Shown one piece after another: positions 1 to 6,144 of a stretch of 18,074 bases of DNA (positions are counted from its first letter, which is position 1; the number at the start of each line of letters is the position of its first letter). The DNA comes from an uncultured Bdellovibrio sp. (GTDB taxonomy: Bacteria > Bdellovibrionota > Bdellovibrionia > Bdellovibrionales > Bdellovibrionaceae), in assembly GCF_946478835.1 (NCBI RefSeq), contig NZ_CAMLDV010000069.1, forward strand, positions 1 through 18,074, given 5' to 3'. A program made the position numbers and the translations under genes. The notes under the pieces were generated by a model that was not told the DNA's origin, did no database searches, and saw only the letters and a program-made list of their open reading frames with translations.

Positions 1-77
<77 letters not shown>

Positions 78-88
78 ACGAGGACAGG

Positions 89-117
89 AACATAAAAAAT
101 TAGGGGCCTGTTGTCAA
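89..117 (-). promoter_or_regulatory. Sigma70-type promoter of tRNA-Pro
   Basis: On the minus strand, TTGACA (117-112) is followed after exactly 17 bases by TATGTT (94-89). Transcription would start near position 82, about 5 bases before the mature tRNA 5' end at 77. The bases between the -10 box and the start (CCTGTC) are GC-rich, which is common at stringently controlled stable-RNA promoters. The regulation is inference; the boxes are seen directly. Confidence 0.75.
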
Positions 118-159
118 ATCACTAGATACTAACGCACGACATAAGCTATTCTTTTTTTC

Positions 160-822
160 ATGGAAAACTTCATCAACTCGCTTCCGAAGCCCGTTCTTGC
201 CATTTTAGCTATAATAATAGGCATTTTTGTCTTTATGTTGATCAATCCACCGCACACGGTGTGTGACACACAAGCTTCCACTTTCAAAGAAACTCAGGCC
301 GGGAACATCTTTCCGACCGTAGTTAAGAAAAATAAAATTCCTCCGGCGATTGTTCGCGCGAAAGAGGCCTGCCAACTTGGAAACAGTGCGGGCTCTTGCT
401 ACGAATATTTTATGGTGCTTAAAAAAGTTGCAGATGATGTAGGTAAAGCATCGAGCGAGTGTACGAATCAGCTCTTTAATATCACTGAAGTAAAATCCGC
501 ATTGAATGACGGTATTGAGTTGATGGTGCGCCTGGCTTGGGGAGTAAAACCACCAGAGCCAGGGCTTGAAAGATTTGGCTGGATGCAAGAGGCAGAGATT
601 GCCGTGTTCTGCCGTCTGAAGAGTGTGTACCTCCGCGCGAATGGGGAGGAGGCGTGGACTGCGCTTCGTAAGAAGGTCGCTGCGAAACTTCCTGGAGAGG
701 AAGTGCCTTTTTCAACGGACCCTGCGCAGGTAACTGTAGAACCCAAAAAAGCGACAGAGATGTTAGCGGAACAAGATATTTGGAACCGCAGTTTGTTCTC
801 TGTGCGCTGTGAATCTTTCTAG
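160..822 (+). CDS. Membrane-anchored cysteine-containing protein of unknown function
   Basis: This is a 220-residue protein I do not recognise. Residues about 10-29 form one hydrophobic helix, followed by a soluble region of about 190 residues with six cysteines (35, 71, 80, 101, 151, 217). An even number of cysteines after a single N-terminal anchor fits a periplasmic domain with disulfides. The ATG at 160 has no recognisable Shine-Dalgarno; the preceding bases are a T-run, and a weak TATTCT -10-like box ends 7 bases before the ATG, so either translation or promoter mapping is uncertain. Its stop codon overlaps the stop of the convergent gene in a shared CTAG. Confidence 0.7.
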   Translation: MENFINSLPKPVLAILAIIIGIFVFMLINPPHTVCDTQASTFKETQAGNIFPTVVKKNKIPPAIVRAKEACQLGNSAGSCYEYFMVLKKVADDVGKASSECTNQLFNITEVKSALNDGIELMVRLAWGVKPPEPGLERFGWMQEAEIAVFCRLKSVYLRANGEEAWTALRKKVAAKLPGEEVPFSTDPAQVTVEPKKATEMLAEQDIWNRSLFSVRCESF

Positions 823-1025
823 AGAGATACCACCTCCAAAGATTTCCACTGCGGCTGGTGATTGCGATACTCCAGCCGACCGTACAGAGCGAAATTTTCG
901 TCATTGCGGTTTTGAATCACGTAAGTCAGAGATTGAATGCGTTGCAAACTCCACTCTGCCGGATTCAAACCGAAGTTTTTAAGTTGCGCCTGAAGTTTCA
1001 AAAGAGTCATTTCGTAAGATTTCAT
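819..1025 (-). CDS. Small hypothetical protein (68 aa)
   Basis: The gene starts at ATG 1025 (MKSYEMTLL), 9 bases after AAAAGGA, which is a good ribosome-binding site; the frame stays open further upstream, but without such a site. The 68-residue product is soluble and mixed-charge with no signal peptide. It has an amphipathic N-terminal half (LLKLQAQLKNFGL) and an aromatic middle (ENFALYGRLEY). I do not recognise the family. The ribosome-binding AGGA can pair with TCCT immediately before the ATG (AGGA-CGGT-TCCT), a small local hairpin that could reduce initiation. The gene is convergent with the 160-822 gene and overlaps its stop by 3 bases. Confidence 0.6.
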   Translation of the reverse strand: MKSYEMTLLKLQAQLKNFGLNPAEWSLQRIQSLTYVIQNRNDENFALYGRLEYRNHQPQWKSLEVVSL

Positions 1026-1175
1026 AGGAACCGTCCTTTTAAGGTTTGTGTTTCGTTCGCCATGTCCCTTGTGCAAGGCGAAAGCCGGACGGTGATCCTG
1101 ATGAGCTGCAATTAAACGTTGCTGGGCGCTCTTAAGCCCTTGAGTTGTCTGGGGCGGTGGTCTACGTTCTTGGAT

Positions 1176-1574
1176 ATGAGACGCAATGCTTTCCTTGGAT
1201 ATTTAATCGCGCAAGTCATCGTCATTATTCTAGTGACGGTTGTTTTTAAAACTATTTCCGATCGTCAAATAGCAGCGACCGTGGCGGGAGTCCTCTTTGT
1301 AGGGCTTCCGGTGGTTCTGATGGCGCGGGAATACAAAAGAGCCCAGCTCAGCCAGTTTTTCTGGTTTGTGGCGGTTCTTCAGTTTTGGACTTTGTTTGCT
1401 TTGCCGATTTTAGGAATCCGGCTTTTGAATTGGGGAGTTCCCTTTGAGCAACTCTCGTTTATTGGAATTCCCGGACCTGTGCTGCATCAATGGTCCAGTA
1501 AAAGTTACATGGTGATGGTGATCTTCACCGCTTGGACATGGTTTAAGCTCTCTCGAAAGCCTTCAGAACAGTAG
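1176..1574 (+). CDS. Four-helix integral membrane protein of unknown function
   Basis: From the ATG at 1176 (MRRNAFLGYL) the product is 132 residues and nearly all membrane: four hydrophobic stretches, around residues 6-25, 32-50, 61-83 and 108-124, linked by short basic loops (REYKR between helices 2 and 3). The end (KLSRKPSEQ) is basic and probably cytoplasmic. The frame is also open to a TTG at 1119, but that extension reads as non-membrane sequence and has no better ribosome-binding site. Neither start has a convincing one, so the start is uncertain. I do not recognise a family. A strong terminator follows 9 bases after the stop. Confidence 0.65.
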   Translation: MRRNAFLGYLIAQVIVIILVTVVFKTISDRQIAATVAGVLFVGLPVVLMAREYKRAQLSQFFWFVAVLQFWTLFALPILGIRLLNWGVPFEQLSFIGIPGPVLHQWSSKSYMVMVIFTAWTWFKLSRKPSEQ

Positions 1575-1583
1575 GTTGAAAAT

Positions 1584-1615
1584 AAAAAAGCCGGCTATAA
1601 ACCGGCTTTTTTTCT
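1584..1615. terminator. Bidirectional intrinsic terminator
   Basis: GCCGG and CCGGC pair around the loop CTATAAA, flanked by an A-run on the left and seven T residues on the right, so the hairpin works in both directions. It closes the membrane protein gene ending at 1574 and the leftward rpsR gene ending at 1652. Confidence 0.9.
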
Positions 1616-1651
1616 TCCCATCAGGAAATCATTAATTTCGACAGAGAGCTA

Positions 1652-1921
1652 TTAGATCTCGAAAGGAACTGGAGAGATAGCTTCAGCTCTGTGGAAATTG
1701 TCGTAAGAATCAGAACCAGAAGGCAATAGGCCTAGGTTACGAGCTTTCTTAACTGCAGCAGCAACTTTCTTTTGTTGAGCTACGCTAAGTTTAGAGATTC
1801 TAGATGGAGTGATTTTACCACCGTCACCGATAAAACGTGTCAAAGAAGCTGGATCTTTGTAATCGAATACGTGATCGCCTGAGAATTCCTGACGGTATTT
1901 GCTACGAGTTGTCTTTTTCAT
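1652..1921 (-). CDS. rpsR: 30S ribosomal protein bS18
   Basis: The 89-residue product matches bS18: the core DYKDPASLTRFI, the motif GKITPSRI, and the basic helix AAAVKKARNLGLLP correspond in order to the E. coli protein. bS18 binds 16S rRNA in the 30S platform next to bS6. It carries no cysteine, so it is a zinc-independent type, and it has a C-terminal extension of about 15 residues beyond the usual LLP end. The start has AGAGGA at proper spacing upstream of the ATG. rpsR usually lies between rpsF and rplI; here it stands alone, divergent from rpmB-rplX. Whether it is the only copy cannot be told from the window. Confidence 0.95.
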   Translation of the reverse strand: MKKTTRSKYRQEFSGDHVFDYKDPASLTRFIGDGGKITPSRISKLSVAQQKKVAAAVKKARNLGLLPSGSDSYDNFHRAEAISPVPFEI

Positions 1922-1962
1922 TACTATCCTCTTTCGATTTCCTTTTGGTTAGCGAGTTAATG

Positions 1963-1991
1963 TGTGTACAAGAAAAAAGAGTTGCCATCAA
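1963..1991 (-). promoter_or_regulatory. Possible rpsR promoter
   Basis: On the minus strand, TTGATG (1991-1986) is followed after 17 bases by TACACA (1968-1963), 42 bases before the rpsR ATG. Its -35 overlaps the -35 of the opposite candidate promoter by two bases. The -10 match is moderate. Confidence 0.35.
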
Positions 1992-2010
1992 GTGTCTTTT
2001 TACTTTATAT
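1982..2010 (+). promoter_or_regulatory. Possible rpmB-rplX promoter
   Basis: TTGCCA (1982-1987) and TTATAT (2005-2010) are separated by 17 bases, giving a 5' leader of about 75 bases before rpmB. It is arranged back to back with the rpsR candidate promoter. Confidence 0.4.
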
Positions 2011-2092
2011 GGTTACTTCTTGTTTGCAGCGCCCCTATTAAGTTTGAAGGATGGCGTTGACCCAGACTTTAGATGAGCCAGAGGAGCTTAGA

Positions 2093-2377
2093 ATGAGCAG
2101 ATGTGAAATTACTGGAAAAGGCCCTGTTGTTAAGAACTTGGTGTCTCACTCCAACATTAAAACTAAATCGACAGCTCAACCAAATGTTCAGAAAAAACGC
2201 ATCTTTAGCCGCGTTTTGAACCAAATGGTGAGATTGCAAATCGCTACTAGCGCGATCCGTGATATGGAACACGTTGGCGGTTTCGATAACTACCTTCTTA
2301 ATGCAGACGATTCAAAGCTTTCAAAAAGAGCTATGGCCGTTAAATTGAGAATCAAAAAGAAAATTTCTTCTAAGTAA
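2093..2377 (+). CDS. rpmB: 50S ribosomal protein bL28
   Basis: The family signature is plain at the N-terminus (MSRCEITGKGPVVKNLVSHS, followed by NIKTKSTAQPNVQKK), as in bL28. The ATG at 2093 is preceded by GAGGAG with 6-base spacing, which decides the start; an in-frame ATG at 2051 would add 14 non-conserved residues. The 94-residue product is longer than the E. coli protein (78 aa), with a basic C-terminal part (KRAMAVKLRIKKKISSK). Only one cysteine remains, so the paired-Cys zinc site found in many bL28 proteins is absent. It is followed 12 bases later by rplX, so both are probably one transcript. Confidence 0.95.
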   Translation: MSRCEITGKGPVVKNLVSHSNIKTKSTAQPNVQKKRIFSRVLNQMVRLQIATSAIRDMEHVGGFDNYLLNADDSKLSKRAMAVKLRIKKKISSK

Positions 2378-2389
2378 TTGAGGCCGTAA

Positions 2390-2644
2390 ATGAAATTGAA
2401 AATTAAAAAAGGCGCGACTGTACAAGTTATTACTGGCTCTGACAAAGGTAAGAAGGGTTCAGTTTTGGCTGTTGATGCTAAAAATATGAAAGTTCAAGTT
2501 CAAGGTGTGAAAGTACAAACACACTACGACAAAAAAGACGGTCTTTTGAAAAAAGAAGGTTTCATCAACTACTCAAATGTGAAGTTGGTTGAAGCTGCTG
2601 CTAAGAAGACTTCTAAAAAAGCTACTAAGTCTAAAAACGCGTAG
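2390..2644 (+). CDS. rplX: 50S ribosomal protein uL24
   Basis: The N-terminus carries the KOW motif (residues about 3-27: IKKGATVQVITGSDKGKKG, then SVLAVD), and the later GVKVQTHYDKKDG and EGFINYSNVKLV match uL24, an early-assembly 23S rRNA-binding protein near the exit tunnel. At 84 residues it is shorter than the usual about 100, with a Lys/Ala/Ser tail replacing the normal end. GAGG lies 6 bases before the ATG. rplX normally sits between rplN and rplE in the spc operon; here it follows rpmB, so it is either relocated or a paralogue. Confidence 0.92.
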   Translation: MKLKIKKGATVQVITGSDKGKKGSVLAVDAKNMKVQVQGVKVQTHYDKKDGLLKKEGFINYSNVKLVEAAAKKTSKKATKSKNA

Positions 2645-2654
2645 TTTTAAGTCA

Positions 2655-2686
2655 GACGGATCTTCGGGTCCGTCGGCAAAGTTTGC
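2655..2686 (+). other. Structured 3' region after rplX
   Basis: GACGGATC and GGTCCGTC (2655-2674) form an 8-pair stem, one pair being T-G, capped by a UUCG tetraloop closed by C-G. It is followed at once by GGCAAA-G-TTTGCC (2675-2687). Neither hairpin has a T-tract, so this is an RNA end-protecting or processing structure rather than a standard intrinsic terminator. The 169 bases from 2645 to 2813 hold no gene I can support. Confidence 0.5.
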
Positions 2687-2813
2687 CTAAGACAAAGTCT
2701 AAATTTGGTCCTTAAGGCGATCTCTCCATTTAAGTCTCTAATATAGCTGCGTAAAATCTAAGTTGGGTTTACAAAGATTACTTTGACCTAACTTGTTAAA
2801 GAGGAGAGGCAGC

Positions 2814-3161
2814 TTGAAAAGGGATCAAATCTCAGCATTAAAAAGCACAAAAGCACTGTTCTCGGCGACGATGACGGTGCTTTTTTTTTCGTCGTTGGCG
2901 TCCGCTGATCTAGGTGATTCTTTAGTGCTGTGCAAGCACAACAAAACCGTTCGCACATTGCGTGTTGAAATGGGTGAAGATCAAAAATGCAAAGCCATTT
3001 ATACAAAGCAAGGCGTCGATGAAACAATCGGCTCAGGGCAGAATCCGAATTCTTGTGTTGAGTTTGTTTCAAACGTCCGAAAAAATCTAGAGGAAGCAAA
3101 GTGGAATTGTCGCGAAGTTAAAGAAGCGCGCACATCCACAGTCATCCCTGGCGCGGAGTAA
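2814..3161 (+). CDS. Small exported protein with four cysteines
   Basis: Translation most likely starts at the TTG at 2814, 4 bases after GAGGAGAGG; the TTG at 2793 would put that site inside the gene. The 115-residue product has a Sec signal peptide: basic start (MKRDQ), hydrophobic stretch to residue about 29, and cleavage likely after ASA at residue 31. The mature part of about 84 residues has cysteines at 40, 59, 81 and 99, consistent with two periplasmic disulfides. I do not recognise the family. The amidase gene begins 5 bases after its stop, so the two are probably co-transcribed. A terminator-like hairpin lies inside the signal-peptide codons. Confidence 0.75.
   Translation: MKRDQISALKSTKALFSATMTVLFFSSLASADLGDSLVLCKHNKTVRTLRVEMGEDQKCKAIYTKQGVDETIGSGQNPNSCVEFVSNVRKNLEEAKWNCREVKEARTSTVIPGAE
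2849..2889 (+). terminator. Terminator-like hairpin inside the signal-peptide coding region
   Basis: The arms 2849-2864 and 2869-2884 pair at 15 of 16 positions (two of them G-T, one C-T mismatch) around a GCGA tetraloop. The outer pairs are AAAAGCAC with GTGCTTTT, and a run of nine T residues (2881-2889) begins in the 3' arm. This has the form of an intrinsic terminator but lies at codons about 12-26 of the gene starting at 2814. Confidence 0.65.
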
Positions 3162-3166
3162 AGTTT

Positions 3167-4006
3167 ATGAGTTCAGAGTTGGTCGTCGCAGCAGTGCAAA
3201 TGACATCCGTTGATGATGTTGAGACCAACTTGAAACAAATCGAAACGCAACTCGCAGAGATTTTTAAAAATTCTCAACCGCGCTTTGTGAGTTTTCCGGA
3301 AAACTGTCTTTATCTTCGTGTCGCTGAAGGCGAAAAAATCGAAGGACTGACGTTGTCTCACTCCGCATTTTCTAAACTTTCTGAATTAGCAAAAAAATAC
3401 AATACGCATTTGCATCTGGGCTCCGTTCCTCTCTATGTCGAGGGGCATCTTTATAATTCTTCAGTGCTTGTGACTCCGTCAGGGGAAACTCTGCCGACGT
3501 ACCAAAAGCTGCACCTTTTTGATATTCAGCTTGAAGGTCAAAAACCGATTCGTGAATCTGATGTTTTCCGTCATGGACAAAAACCGAATATCATCGAAGT
3601 CGATGGCTGGCGCATCGGTGAGGCGATTTGCTACGACGTGCGTTTTGCTGAATTGTTTTCTCAATACGCGCGCCAAGAGGTCGACTTGATTTTGTTGCCT
3701 GCGGCATTCCTTGTGAAAACAGGGGAAGCTCACTGGGAGATTTTGCTCCGCGCTCGTGCAATTGAGAGTCAATCTTATGTGATGGCGGCGGCTCAAGGCG
3801 GCACTCATCAAAGTACGAAGACCGGGGCGACTCGGGAAACTTACGGCCATAGTTTGATTATCGATCCGTGGGGCACAGTGGTGGGGCAAGTGGCAGAGCG
3901 TGCTCAAGGAGCCACAGTCGCGAAGCTTTCTCGTGAGCGTATCGACAAGGTCCGCCAACAGATCCCGATGAAATTCCATCGTCGTCTTCAGTTGCCTAAA
4001 GTCTAG
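3167..4006 (+). CDS. Nitrilase-superfamily carbon-nitrogen hydrolase (Nit1/omega-amidase type)
   Basis: The 279-residue protein has the complete catalytic triad of the superfamily in order: Glu45 in FPEN, Lys114 in YQKLHLFD and Cys155 in GEAICYDVRF. The wording around Lys and Cys is that of the Nit1 / deaminated glutathione amidase branch, cytosolic enzymes that hydrolyse amides of alpha-keto acids. Length is typical and complete, with the C-terminal RLQLP end. The ATG at 3167 is preceded by GGAG about 8 bases upstream. The exact substrate cannot be fixed from sequence; omega-amidase and carbamoylputrescine-type activities are alternatives, the latter less likely. Confidence 0.9.
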   Translation: MSSELVVAAVQMTSVDDVETNLKQIETQLAEIFKNSQPRFVSFPENCLYLRVAEGEKIEGLTLSHSAFSKLSELAKKYNTHLHLGSVPLYVEGHLYNSSVLVTPSGETLPTYQKLHLFDIQLEGQKPIRESDVFRHGQKPNIIEVDGWRIGEAICYDVRFAELFSQYARQEVDLILLPAAFLVKTGEAHWEILLRARAIESQSYVMAAAQGGTHQSTKTGATRETYGHSLIIDPWGTVVGQVAERAQGATVAKLSRERIDKVRQQIPMKFHRRLQLPKV

Positions 4007-4024
4007 AAATCCTGCACTATTTCA

Positions 4025-4054
4025 ATGACAATTTTCTCAATTAGCTTTTAATAT
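4025..4054 (+). promoter_or_regulatory. Possible promoter of the 4087-6092 operon
   Basis: ATGACA (4025-4030) and TAATAT (4049-4054) are separated by 18 bases. A small GCGCT-CGA-AGCGC hairpin follows directly at 4055-4067, in the expected 5' leader. Confidence 0.45.
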
Positions 4055-4086
4055 GCGCTCGAAGCGCTAAGCCAAGGAGCTGGATG

Positions 4087-4338
4087 ATGATCCGAGTTTT
4101 CTTAGTTTTGTTTCTGCTATCCTCAGGGGTGATTTTTAAAGCTCACGCGCAGGAAGAGGCCACTGAAGCTCCGCAATACGACGAAGCTCACGAAGCCGAA
4201 ATCGCGCAAAAAGCGAAGAAGCGCCTTTATCCCGGCGGAAGGGACGAAGAGGATTTAAAAGTCCAAAGCCAAGTTTCTACACCCGTTAGAAAAGTGGCAC
4301 CACAGGCTGAAATTAAAGAAGAGTCTGTTGAAGAATAG
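4087..4338 (+). CDS. Small exported charged protein
   Basis: An 83-residue product with a clear Sec signal peptide (MIRVFLVLFLLSSG, cleavage likely after AHA at residue 21). The mature part of about 62 residues is strongly charged, rich in Glu, Lys, Ala and Gln, with no cysteine and little predicted globular core. Two adjacent ATG codons exist at 4084 and 4087; AAGGAG at 4074-4079 gives 7-base spacing to the second, which is preferred. The gene ends 17 bases before the ETF:quinone oxidoreductase gene and probably shares its transcript. I do not recognise a family, and a functional link to electron transfer is not shown. Confidence 0.65.
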   Translation: MIRVFLVLFLLSSGVIFKAHAQEEATEAPQYDEAHEAEIAQKAKKRLYPGGRDEEDLKVQSQVSTPVRKVAPQAEIKEESVEE

Positions 4339-4355
4339 AATTTTTTGGAGAACCT

Positions 4356-6092
4356 ATGTCAACGTATAATGATCTACCAGAATGCGTAACTCGCGAAACC
4401 ATGGATGTCGATGTCTTGATCGTCGGCGGTGGTGCGGCGGGACTTTCTTGCGCGCTTCATTTGCAAAACCAAATTCAACAACACAACGAAGATGTTTCAG
4501 CAGGTCGTAAACAAGGCGAACAAATTCCTGAGCAAATGATCGTTGTCCTCGAAAAAGCTTCTGAGATCGGTGCACATAGTTTCTCTGGCGCGGTTTTAAA
4601 TCCAAAAGCTTTGCGCGAGCTTGTTCCGAATTTTAAAGAAGAAGGTTGCCCTCTTGATTCTGAAGTGAAAAAAGATGCGGTTTACTATCTTGGATCTGAT
4701 TTCTCTTTCAAACTTCCGATCACACCTCCGCCATTTCATAACGAAGGCAACTACATCATCTCTTTAAGCAAGTTTAACCGTTGGTTGGGAACAAAGTGTG
4801 AAGAGAAGGGTATCAATATCTTCCCAGGTTTCGCTGCTGTTGAAGCTTTGTATGAAGGTAACAAGATCGTGGGCGTTCGCACGGGCGATAAGGGTCGCGA
4901 TAAAAACGGAAAACCAAAGGCGAACTTTGAGCCTGGTTTGATTTTGAAATCCAAAGTCGTGATTTTTGCAGAGGGAACTCGTGGTTCTCTTTTCAAGCAA
5001 GTTGAGAAAAAATTAGATCTTCGCGCCGGAAAAAATCCGGAAGTGTTCGAAGAAGGTGTGAAAGAAGTGATCCAAATGCCTCCGGGCACGGTGGAAGCGG
5101 GAAAGGTGATCCATACTCTTGGATTCCCTCTTTCTAAATCTATCGGTGGTACTTTCATCTACACGATTCCAGGTGATAAAATCATCGTAGGTCTTGTGGC
5201 TTACTTGGACACGCAAGATCCTTTGCTTGATCCACACCGTGAACTGCAAAAATTGAAAACTCATCCGTTCCTGAAAAACATGCTTAAGGGCGGTAAAGTG
5301 GTGGCTTACGGTGGTAAGACATTGCCTGCGGGCGGTTGGTACTCAATGCCGAAACTTTACGGTGATGGCTTCTTGGTTTGCGGTGACTCTGCCAGCATGG
5401 TGGACGTGCAAAAACTTAAGGGTATTCACTTGGCAATGAAATCCGGTATGCAAGCGGCAGAGACGATTGTTGAAGGCCTTGCAAAAGGCGGCGATTTCTC
5501 TGAAGCGACGACTCAAGCTTATGAAAAACGCATTGAAAGCAGCTACGTGAAAGACGAGTTGTACCGTGTTCGTAACTTCCATCAAACGTTGAGCAAAGGA
5601 ATGTTTGCTTCAATGCCTTTGATCGCTTTGCAAGAGGCGACAGGCGGCCGTGGTCTTCACGATCATATGAAGATTGAGCATATCGACGCTGATACGACGG
5701 AAAAAGTGGTCGATATCTGGGGTCCTTATGGCTTAGACCATGAAGAAAACCAGCTTCCGAAGCCGGATGGGGAGCTTTTCTTTGATAAGCTTTCGAGTGT
5801 TTATTTGACGGGCACAATGCACGATGAGGACTCTCCAAATCACTTGATCCTGAAGGATGGAGACATCTGCCGTACGGTATGTGAGCCTAATTACAAATCA
5901 CCTTGTAATCATTTCTGCCCAGCTAGCGTATATGAGATGGTACCGTCTAAGGTCGAAGCAGGTAAGAAGGACTTACAAATCAATTATACTAACTGTATTC
6001 ACTGTAAGACTTGTGATATTAAGTGCCCATTCGAAAACATCGAGTGGACCGTTCCTGAAGGGGGCGGTGGACCACAGTATCGCGAAACATAG
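4356..6092 (+). CDS. ETFDH: Electron transfer flavoprotein:ubiquinone oxidoreductase (ETF-QO)
   Basis: The 578-residue protein is a full-length ETF-QO, a monotopic membrane flavoprotein that passes electrons from reduced ETF (fed by acyl-CoA and amino-acid dehydrogenases) to quinone. The FAD-binding motif VGGGAAGLS is at residues 23-31. The second half contains DGFLVCGDSASMVD and the conserved GLDHEENQLPKPDG. The C-terminal 4Fe-4S ligands are Cys521 (CPASVYE) and Cys547, Cys550, Cys553 (CIHCKTC), followed by the family end PEGGGGPQY. One oddity is Cys557 (CDIKCP), where the mammalian enzyme has Asp. GGAG precedes the ATG. Its ETF partner genes are not in the window. Confidence 0.96.
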   Translation: MSTYNDLPECVTRETMDVDVLIVGGGAAGLSCALHLQNQIQQHNEDVSAGRKQGEQIPEQMIVVLEKASEIGAHSFSGAVLNPKALRELVPNFKEEGCPLDSEVKKDAVYYLGSDFSFKLPITPPPFHNEGNYIISLSKFNRWLGTKCEEKGINIFPGFAAVEALYEGNKIVGVRTGDKGRDKNGKPKANFEPGLILKSKVVIFAEGTRGSLFKQVEKKLDLRAGKNPEVFEEGVKEVIQMPPGTVEAGKVIHTLGFPLSKSIGGTFIYTIPGDKIIVGLVAYLDTQDPLLDPHRELQKLKTHPFLKNMLKGGKVVAYGGKTLPAGGWYSMPKLYGDGFLVCGDSASMVDVQKLKGIHLAMKSGMQAAETIVEGLAKGGDFSEATTQAYEKRIESSYVKDELYRVRNFHQTLSKGMFASMPLIALQEATGGRGLHDHMKIEHIDADTTEKVVDIWGPYGLDHEENQLPKPDGELFFDKLSSVYLTGTMHDEDSPNHLILKDGDICRTVCEPNYKSPCNHFCPASVYEMVPSKVEAGKKDLQINYTNCIHCKTCDIKCPFENIEWTVPEGGGGPQYRET

Positions 6093-6107
6093 AAGAGCCG
6101 GCGCATA

Positions 6108-6144
6108 GGGACTGGTTCTTCTTAACAAAAGAAAGGACCAGCCC
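6108..6144 (+). promoter_or_regulatory. Hairpin sequestering the ribosome-binding site of the rlmL-like gene
   Basis: The arm 6112-6123 (CTGGTTCTTCTT) pairs with 6130-6141 at 11 of 12 positions, two of them T-G, and GGG 6108-6110 pairs with CCC 6142-6144 across one bulged A. The Shine-Dalgarno AAAGGA (6132-6137) lies in the stem and the ATG starts at the very next base after it. There is no T-tract, so translational control fits better than termination. Confidence 0.55.

Noticed and set aside
147..160. Leaderless start for the 160-822 gene from a TATTCT box
   Set aside because: No matching -35 box lies at the right distance, so the case is much weaker than for infA.
1076..1108. GGCGAAAGCC followed by CTGATGAG, resembling hammerhead ribozyme core elements
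   Set aside because: In this order there is no room for stem I between the would-be cleavage site and CTGATGA, and no stem II partner; the match is chance.
1837..2076. Plus-strand 79-codon frame across the rpsR start and promoter region
   Set aside because: Antisense to rpsR at its start, no ribosome-binding site, and it covers the divergent promoter region.
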